Assembly (NCBI GenBank): GCA_025450095.1
Contig: JANWID010000168.1
Location: 1-5,150 of the forward strand
Source of the DNA: Bacteroidia bacterium
Lineage (GTDB): Bacteria > Bacteroidota > Bacteroidia > AKYH767-A > OLB10
Direction: 5' to 3'
Length of the DNA stretch: 5,150 bases
Shown here: piece by piece, positions 1 to 5,150 of the stretch
Position numbering within the stretch: the stretch's first letter is position 1
Layout: every line of letters starts with the position of its first letter
Position numbers and translations under genes: made by a program
Notes under the pieces: model-generated
The model's database searches: none
Told to the model about the DNA's origin: nothing
Seen by the model: only the letters and a program-made list of their open reading frames with translations

Positions 1-3000
1 ACCAGAACCTCTAACCACGGTATCCGGTGCAGGTATAATCCTGAATTCCTGAGATTGACTATCATAAGATAACAACCCTTCTGCAGAAATTATTTCCTGG
101 TCGGCAGTTCCCCGTCGTTGTGAAATAAAAGATCCATAAGCTGAACTTGAATCGCGTGCAAACCAGATGGCGGAATACAATTTTTCGCCAACGTCATTTA
201 CAGGAGACTGAACAGGAACATTTACACCCTTAGGATCAATTTCTGCTGCAAAGCTGAACCAGTTTTGCTGGACATCGGTCCAACTATGATTCGCATGTGC
301 AAATCCTGTAAAGAATGGACTGGGTCGTGAAGCGCGAATCGACATTCTGCCTTTATACTGAATATTCGGGCTCAGCATGAAGTTCAATGAATCGGATACC
401 TCACCGTGCGCAAATGTCTGGTAAGAAGTATCGACACCGATCTGCGTCATCTTCAGCAAATGTTTTACTTTCAGCTGATCTACGTATTCATAATCCCCGG
501 TGCCGTTATAATTCCGTCGGGCGGTAATATTAATGGTTGCATTGGTTATAGTATGATAACGGGTTGAGGTGTTGGCAACCACCCTGGCTTCCAATAACGG
601 CCGCATATATGCGTTTTTCTCAATTACTACCTTTCCGTCGCCCGGGATGATGGATGCATCGGCAACATTGATTTCTTTCACCTCATTGGCTTTTATAAGG
701 TAGTCAGTCAGGTTGTAAGAGGCATCTGGTGAAAACCACCGGAGTGAATCCTGGGAGGGATTGATCGACACAAATTCAGATCCTGCAATATTCATAGCAG
801 TTTTATCCTTGGGTACAGTCATTCCAAACGCTACGTTCTTGTCATCCATGATCCATTTGAACTTTTCGATGTAGCTGATATACTGGTTCAAAGGAAATGT
901 AACGTATGATCCTACACCGTTAGAAGAAAATTCACCGAACCTTTTTTCAAGATCGATGAACGATTTCATATTGGTGGTGGTCAGTGCTGCTAATGTAGGG
1001 TCGTTTGATTTCAGGGTGAAATCAGAAGTGTCGGAAGCAAAAGTTATCCCTTTAAAGTTGATGAGTTTGGAAGCCACCTGTGCCTGGTCGAATGATGCGA
1101 TTCCATTTCCGGACAATCCTGTTTTGGCCAGCAACAAGTTACCATCATGCGACACCTTTCCATCATACATATCAAACGGAGTGGTTTTTTTGAATACAAA
1201 CATTTTGTCTTCCTTCGGTCGCCAGTTTATATATACTCCTGTTGCCTTGCCGGAAGGATATTCCACACTCCCTAAAAGTTGTCGTGTCATTGTAAAATCG
1301 TCAACATCGGCATTGGCAGAATCGGGGAAAAACAACACATCTTTCGAAACCGACATGCTGTTCAGATATTTGATTTTACCATCTCCATGCAAACCGCTAT
1401 TACTTAAATCGAGTTTTTCATAGTAGTTGCCCCTACCCGCATAAGCTGGTAAACCGGCATCGTCAAGCTCTTTTTTGAAACCGAGGGATAAATCATCCTG
1501 TACTTTAAGTGTTTCTGGAATATCAGGAAATATTCCGGCTGAAGTCAGGGCCCCATCAAATTCGAGTCCTGCTGGATCAAAGTTATCCAGGCTGTCGATC
1601 ATAAACGGAGCAACCTTAAAATAGAAATTACTTCGGTTATAAACACTATTGAATATCCACGGATAATCATAATAAACATAGGAATGATCTTCGCTCTTAA
1701 ATTTCGGGTATTCGGGACTCTTCTGGTAAGATGATTTGTTATCAATCCTGTCGATTTGCAAATGCCCCGTTACATTTTGCAGTACGCTTTTAAGTGGGAT
1801 GAGTGGAATCCTTCCGTCAGGCAGTACGGTATCGGATGGAATTTTTAAGCTGAGTGAGTCGATGGCTTTCAGGTGCACATTAAAATCATCGTAGTTGAAT
1901 GCAAATTCCTTACCCACGAAATCCAACCGGCCTGCATGCACCCTTCCGTTGAAAGTAAAATCACGATTCTTTTTTAAGGTCAGTTCCTGTTCGAACGGTA
2001 CACAAAAAACATTTTGCGTATCACTCAAACTCACCCTGGCCACTCCGCGCATATCAATATCGTAATTCAACAGGTTGATAGTTGCATTGGGCTTGCCACT
2101 GATTTGCGATGAAAACTCAATGATATCATAATCCGTTTTACCTACGCTTGCACTCAGGTAATAATAGAGCCTGTCCTTAATCACAGCCCTATCGGTTGAT
2201 TCGTCATAAGCAAGAAATCCCTGGGTGCTTAACGATAAAAAGAAACCTCGCACTTCCGATTCATTCATGCGCACATACGCCGCATATTCGGGGACGCTTA
2301 TTACACGAGTCTGAAATTTTTCGCCGTATTGTTTAATCGAATAAAGTGGATTCACGTCGGCAATACCCTGCAATTTCTGGTATCTCTGGGACCTGAAATA
2401 ATTTGAGGATTCAAAAAATAATTTCACTTCCCCTTCACCGCTGATCATTTTGAGATCAATCAATGGATCATCGATCTTCCAGGTCATGGCATCAAAATAC
2501 ATGTCGACATCATGAAAAGAGTCCGTGTAAGGAATGCCATTCGATTTTCCCGACGGGCGGATCAAAGTCAGTTCACGTTCGCCGCTGATATATTTAAACT
2601 GAACCGATGGATGATAAATGGAATCCTTCTCCATATAAAAAGTCACAGCAACATTATCGGACACTATACGATCGGGTTTCATGACGAAACTCTGAGCAGC
2701 CGCTACCAGGAATGGTTTATTGTTTCTCTTGAAAGTAATAGTCGCAGCACGGTCCTTCCCTCCCGAACCAATCATTTTGGATCCATGCATTGAAAAACCA
2801 CCTTTATAACTTGCATCCTTAATTAATTCCTTAATTTCAAGATTCATGTTATAAGAACGGAAACGAGGATAGGTTGCATCTTCGGGTCCGCTAACAACGA
2901 GCAGTTTTTCCTGCAGTCTTCCCAAAAGGGGTTCTTTAAAAATCTGCTTGTTATAAAAGGTAACCGAGTCTGCTTCAAAATCGGAACCGGTTACATCAAT

Positions 3001-3732
3001 CATGAATTTTTTTAATTCGGCATACACTTCATTTTTAGGAAGTGCGGCCCGATCCCAATATATTGTTCCACCACTTGCATAAAATCGTTTGAGATTCGGG
3101 TAATATGCTCCCTGTGTGTTGTGGATGACAACACTGTCACCTTTCGATGTGCAGGAAAGATCTATTTTCCCAAAAACAATTTTGGGCAGTGAATCAAATT
3201 CGAATGTATAATTGTTTCCCGACGATCTCCATTTTGGTGACGATGATGAAAACAATGTGTTGGTTGCGAATAAATCGTAGCAAACATCCAGGTAACTTGA
3301 AAAATTCCGTACAGATCCGGTCAGTAATTTATCGATTCCTGCATGCCAGTTATCAAAACTCTGACCCGTCTGACTGCTTTCTGCAAAACCAATCAATGCA
3401 TTCAGGTAATTGCTGAAATCAGGAAATGCTTTCAGCCTTTTTTTAAGCATCGCATCGGTAATATTATAAATTCGTTCCTGTTGCGAAGGGTTAAATTTTC
3501 CATTCCAGGCAACTGTGAACCGTTCAATCAATTTCTCCGATTCTTTTTTATTGGTGGCCGCAAGAAATGTTTCCATCTCCGTTAAAAACTTCACAGGGTC
3601 GTGTGTAAAATTCTTAAGGGTTTGCGCATGGATTGTGTTATTGATAAAAAACAACAGAAAAAAGGGAATGAAAAACCTGGAGGAGTTAATAAACTTAGTA
3701 TATATTTTCTTTTTGATTGTGATCAAATTCAT
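1..3732 (-). CDS. Very large exported protein of unknown function, C-terminus outside the window
   Basis: I do not recognise a characterised family. The minus strand reads open for 1244 codons from the ATG at 3732 to the window edge, so the C-terminus is missing. Residues 1-36 form a Sec signal peptide, and three cysteines (151, 194, 577), none at the cleavage site, argue against a lipoprotein. The mature part begins with a mostly helical stretch (about 42-155) rich in Lys, Glu and Phe. From about 175 onward it alternates short beta-strand-like runs with polar turns. Segments such as VTGSDFEADSVTFY (247-260), SDNVAVTFYMEKDSIYHPSV (358-377) and VADASIIPGDGKVVIEKNAY (1023-1042) recall OstA/LptA-like periplasmic beta proteins, which is inference only. 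No catalytic motif is evident. It starts 16 bases after prmA on the same strand, so co-transcription is likely. No Shine-Dalgarno sequence precedes it; the ATG is chosen because the signal peptide follows directly. An envelope structural or assembly role is plausible but unproven. Confidence 0.9.
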   Translation of the reverse strand, partial: MNLITIKKKIYTKFINSSRFFIPFFLLFFINNTIHAQTLKNFTHDPVKFLTEMETFLAATNKKESEKLIERFTVAWNGKFNPSQQERIYNITDAMLKKRLKAFPDFSNYLNALIGFAESSQTGQSFDNWHAGIDKLLTGSVRNFSSYLDVCYDLFATNTLFSSSSPKWRSSGNNYTFEFDSLPKIVFGKIDLSCTSKGDSVVIHNTQGAYYPNLKRFYASGGTIYWDRAALPKNEVYAELKKFMIDVTGSDFEADSVTFYNKQIFKEPLLGRLQEKLLVVSGPEDATYPRFRSYNMNLEIKELIKDASYKGGFSMHGSKMIGSGGKDRAATITFKRNNKPFLVAAAQSFVMKPDRIVSDNVAVTFYMEKDSIYHPSVQFKYISGERELTLIRPSGKSNGIPYTDSFHDVDMYFDAMTWKIDDPLIDLKMISGEGEVKLFFESSNYFRSQRYQKLQGIADVNPLYSIKQYGEKFQTRVISVPEYAAYVRMNESEVRGFFLSLSTQGFLAYDESTDRAVIKDRLYYYLSASVGKTDYDIIEFSSQISGKPNATINLLNYDIDMRGVARVSLSDTQNVFCVPFEQELTLKKNRDFTFNGRVHAGRLDFVGKEFAFNYDDFNVHLKAIDSLSLKIPSDTVLPDGRIPLIPLKSVLQNVTGHLQIDRIDNKSSYQKSPEYPKFKSEDHSYVYYDYPWIFNSVYNRSNFYFKVAPFMIDSLDNFDPAGLEFDGALTSAGIFPDIPETLKVQDDLSLGFKKELDDAGLPAYAGRGNYYEKLDLSNSGLHGDGKIKYLNSMSVSKDVLFFPDSANADVDDFTMTRQLLGSVEYPSGKATGVYINWRPKEDKMFVFKKTTPFDMYDGKVSHDGNLLLAKTGLSGNGIASFDQAQVASKLINFKGITFASDTSDFTLKSNDPTLAALTTTNMKSFIDLEKRFGEFSSNGVGSYVTFPLNQYISYIEKFKWIMDDKNVAFGMTVPKDKTAMNIAGSEFVSINPSQDSLRWFSPDASYNLTDYLIKANEVKEINVADASIIPGDGKVVIEKNAYMRPLLEARVVANTSTRYHTITNATINITARRNYNGTGDYEYVDQLKVKHLLKMTQIGVDTSYQTFAHGEVSDSLNFMLSPNIQYKGRMSIRASRPSPFFTGFAHANHSWTDVQQNWFSFAAEIDPKGVNVPVQSPVNDVGEKLYSAIWFARDSSSAYGSFISQRRGTADQEIISAEGLLSYDSQSQEFRIIPAPDTVVRGSG
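3625..3732 (-). other. Sec signal peptide of the large exported protein
   Basis: The first 36 residues have the three classical parts: a basic N-region (KKK at 7-9, K13, R19), a hydrophobic core at 20-30 (FFIPFFLLFFI) and a polar C-region ending IHA before Gln37. The I-x-A pattern followed by Gln is a common signal peptidase I site in Bacteroidota. There is no lipobox cysteine, so the product should be released into the periplasm or handed on to the outer membrane or a secretion system. The missing C-terminus would show whether a type IX sorting domain is present. Confidence 0.85.
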
Positions 3733-3748
3733 AGGAAGGATTGGAATT

Positions 3749-4591
3749 TTACAGAACTTCTTTAACGAAAACAGCACAGCACCAATTGTCCAGCTGACCC
3801 GATTTTTTAAGGTTTAATTTATATTCAGAAGCACCTGCCACAATTTTTTGCAAATCTTCAGTAAAGTAACCGGAAGTAACAATGAAACCATTGTTTACCA
3901 CTGCACCGGCATAGTGGTTTATATCATTGAGAATAATATTGCGGTTGATATTCGCCAAAATGATATCGTATGTCTCACCAGCTATAGTACTGGCATCACC
4001 GCATTTCACAATAATGTTTCCGGCTTTATTGGCTTCACAATTTACCAGGCAATTTTCGACAGCATTTTCATCATTGTCGATGGCTGTTATGGAAGCAGCA
4101 CCCATTTTTGAAGCCAGTATGGCGAGGATCCCGGTTCCGCAACCCATATCCAGCACTCGTTTTCCAGTGAAATCTAATTCCAGCATGGCCTGCATCACAA
4201 GGCTCGTAGTGGCATGATGACCAGTACCAAAAGCCATTCGGGGATGAATAACCAGTTCGAACCGGTAACCCGGCTCTGAAGCATGGTATTCAGCACGCAC
4301 ATAAATTTCTTTCCCGATTATGACAGGCTGAAAATTTTTCTCCCACTCTTCGTTCCAGTTCTTATTCTCAGGTCGTTTGATGTCGAAATCCACTTTCAAT
4401 TTTCCCGGGTTTTTAATGAAAGGGATCGTTTCAAGCTTTTCCTGGCTGAAATCATGTAAGGGAATGTAGGCTTTGACTCCATAATCGGTCTCCTCAAACA
4501 TGGTATAACCAATGGCAGCAAGGTATGCGATGAGGATTTCAGTATGATCGGTTCCCCGGGAAACCCTGCAATCCATTTCAATATAATCCAT
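3749..4591 (-). CDS. prmA: Ribosomal protein L11 methyltransferase
   Basis: This is a cytoplasmic SAM-dependent methyltransferase that, by family knowledge, methylates ribosomal protein L11 on lysine side chains and its N-terminus. The 280-residue product has the expected two parts. The N-terminal L11-recognition domain (about 1-65) leads into the linker NWNEEWEKNFQP (78-89). The Rossmann-like catalytic domain carries FGTGHHATT (121-129), the SAM-binding motif I VLDMGCGTG (146-154), the acidic loop DNDENAVEN (172-180) and the substrate-side motif ANINRNIIL (213-221). All are intact and the length is usual for the family. The start was set at MDYIEMDC (4591) because Bacteroidota PrmA proteins begin with this strand. 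An in-frame ATG at 4639 would add 16 hydrophobic, Cys-rich residues with no counterpart in the family. The stop lies 16 bases before the large exported gene. It is divergent from hutI. Confidence 0.95.
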   Translation of the reverse strand: MDYIEMDCRVSRGTDHTEILIAYLAAIGYTMFEETDYGVKAYIPLHDFSQEKLETIPFIKNPGKLKVDFDIKRPENKNWNEEWEKNFQPVIIGKEIYVRAEYHASEPGYRFELVIHPRMAFGTGHHATTSLVMQAMLELDFTGKRVLDMGCGTGILAILASKMGAASITAIDNDENAVENCLVNCEANKAGNIIVKCGDASTIAGETYDIILANINRNIILNDINHYAGAVVNNGFIVTSGYFTEDLQKIVAGASEYKLNLKKSGQLDNWCCAVFVKEVL

Positions 4592-4595
4592 GAAG

Positions 4596-4603
4596 CAAAA
4601 GTA
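4596..4603 (-). promoter_or_regulatory. Putative -7 promoter box of prmA
   Basis: On the minus strand this reads TACTTTTG, an exact match to the Bacteroidota -7 consensus TAnnTTTG. It is the only such match I found on this strand in the intergenic region. It ends only four bases before the chosen prmA ATG, so transcription would begin at or within a base or two of the start codon. The -33 partner is poor: a TTTTG at 4617-4621 lies only 13 bases upstream, against the usual 19 or so. The box is therefore suggestive rather than firm. Confidence 0.4.
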
Positions 4604-4681
4604 AAAAACCGGCCAACAAAACCTGATTTTGTTATGCACATCCCGGAGCAGTTTATGAACATGTCACAAGAGCTATTTTGC

Positions 4682-4689
4682 TACTTTTG
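4682..4689 (+). promoter_or_regulatory. Putative -7 promoter box of hutI
   Basis: The plus strand reads TACTTTTG, an exact match to the Bacteroidota -7 consensus TAnnTTTG, 18 bases before the hutI ATG. Transcription would start around 4693-4697, leaving a leader of roughly 11-15 bases. No clean TTG -33 element sits at the usual distance; the nearest T-rich candidate, TTTATG at 4652-4657, is about 24 bases upstream. The rest of the 116-base intergenic region shows no operator-like palindrome or riboswitch-like structure that I can support. Confidence 0.5.
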
Positions 4690-4707
4690 CACAAACAGTA
4701 ATTTCTT

Positions 4708-5150
4708 ATGAAGCTAGTTGTCAAGAATGCCGGACTTTTGGTACAAGTGCGTGAAACCGGCCTCCATAAAATTTCAGGCAAACAGATGTCGGACATTCCA
4801 TGTGTCGAAAACGCCTGGCTTTATTGTGAAAATGGTTTATTTCATTCCTGGGGAAAGATGGCGGATTATGAATCTGCCATGAAAAAACTTGATCCTTCTG
4901 AACAGTCTGAAGTGGTGGATGCTGAAGGTGGGATGATTTTTCCATCCTGGTGCGATTCACACACTCATATTGTTTTCGCCACACCCCGTGAAACAGAATT
5001 CGTTGACCGCATCAAGGGGCTTTCCTACGAGGAAATTGCAAAGCGTGGTGGTGGTATTCTCAACAGTGCCATTAAGCTTGAAACCACTCCGGAGGAGGTA
5101 CTCCTGGAAAGCGCTATGACAAGGATTCGTGAAATGATGGATTTTGGAAC
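4708..5150 (+). CDS. hutI: Imidazolonepropionase, N-terminal part
   Basis: HutI hydrolyses 4-imidazolone-5-propanoate to N-formimino-glutamate, the third step of histidine degradation to glutamate, in the cytoplasm. It belongs to the metal-dependent amidohydrolase superfamily. The 147 complete codons visible cover about a third of a usual protein of roughly 410 residues; the rest lies past the right edge. The N-terminal beta domain (about 1-75) leads into PSWCDSHTHIVFATPRETEF (79-98). This holds the metal-binding HxH pair (His85, His87) and an arginine (Arg94) in the family's conserved substrate-side loop. GLSYEEIAKRGGGILNS (104-120) is a HutI hallmark that separates it from other amidohydrolases. 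The ATG is fixed by an in-frame TAA at 4699-4701. There is no Shine-Dalgarno sequence. Other hut genes, if present, would lie downstream and cannot be seen. It is transcribed divergently from prmA. Confidence 0.95.
   Translation, partial: MKLVVKNAGLLVQVRETGLHKISGKQMSDIPCVENAWLYCENGLFHSWGKMADYESAMKKLDPSEQSEVVDAEGGMIFPSWCDSHTHIVFATPRETEFVDRIKGLSYEEIAKRGGGILNSAIKLETTPEEVLLESAMTRIREMMDFG

Noticed and set aside
956..1423. Plus-strand open frame of 155 codons beginning MNDFILVVV
   Set aside because: It lies antisense to the uninterrupted minus-strand frame of the large exported protein, has no recognisable motif and no promoter or start signal. It is a shadow frame.
3640..3685. Two runs of six T (minus strand) in the signal-peptide coding region, as possible phase-variable tracts
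   Set aside because: Runs of six are short and expected where Phe codons cluster in a hydrophobic core. There is no sign of a frameshift around them.
3733..3748. Possible terminator between prmA and the exported-protein gene
   Set aside because: The 16 bases contain no inverted repeat or T-tract arrangement that could form a terminator.
2512..3817. Several plus-strand open frames of 80-100 codons
   Set aside because: All overlap the minus-strand exported-protein gene or the end of prmA in antisense, overlap each other, and have unlike-protein compositions. They are shadows.
4592..4639. Upstream in-frame start for prmA giving a 296-residue protein
   Set aside because: The extra 16 residues (MHNKIRFCWPVFYFCF) are hydrophobic and Cys-rich and have no counterpart in the PrmA family, which begins at the MDYIEMDC strand. 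The candidate -7 box would also fall inside the coding region.
4618..4680. Possible operator palindrome (ACATGT and the AGC...GCT around 4671-4682)
   Set aside because: Both are too short and occur readily by chance in AT-rich DNA. There is no second copy or match to a known regulator site.

Overview
The window looks like a chromosomal segment from a member of the Bacteroidota, possibly an uncultured Bacteroidales- or Cytophagia-type lineage. This is inferred from moderate GC, genes without Shine-Dalgarno sequences, two matches to the Bacteroidota -7 promoter box (TAnnTTTG), the style of the PrmA and HutI proteins, and a very large exported protein of a kind common in that phylum.

The layout is simple and dense. 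From the left edge to 3732, the minus strand carries one uninterrupted reading frame of 1244 codons, cut off by the window edge at its C-terminal side. It encodes an exported, beta-strand-rich protein with a clear Sec signal peptide that I cannot assign to a characterised family. Sixteen bases upstream of its start codon, on the same strand, ends prmA (3749-4591), the ribosomal protein L11 methyltransferase. The two are probably co-transcribed. A 116-base divergent intergenic region (4592-4707) follows. It holds one TACTTTTG box facing each way. On the plus strand, the first 147 codons of hutI (imidazolonepropionase, histidine degradation) run off the right edge.

prmA and hutI are ordinary housekeeping and catabolic genes with intact diagnostic motifs. 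The part least explained by known biology is the giant exported protein. It shows beta-rich segments that recall OstA/LptA-like periplasmic proteins, and a short helix-plus-hairpin segment in the middle, but nothing that gives a function. I saw no RNA genes, CRISPR array, insertion sequence, attachment site, convincing terminator or defence-type system. Nearly all of the window is coding.
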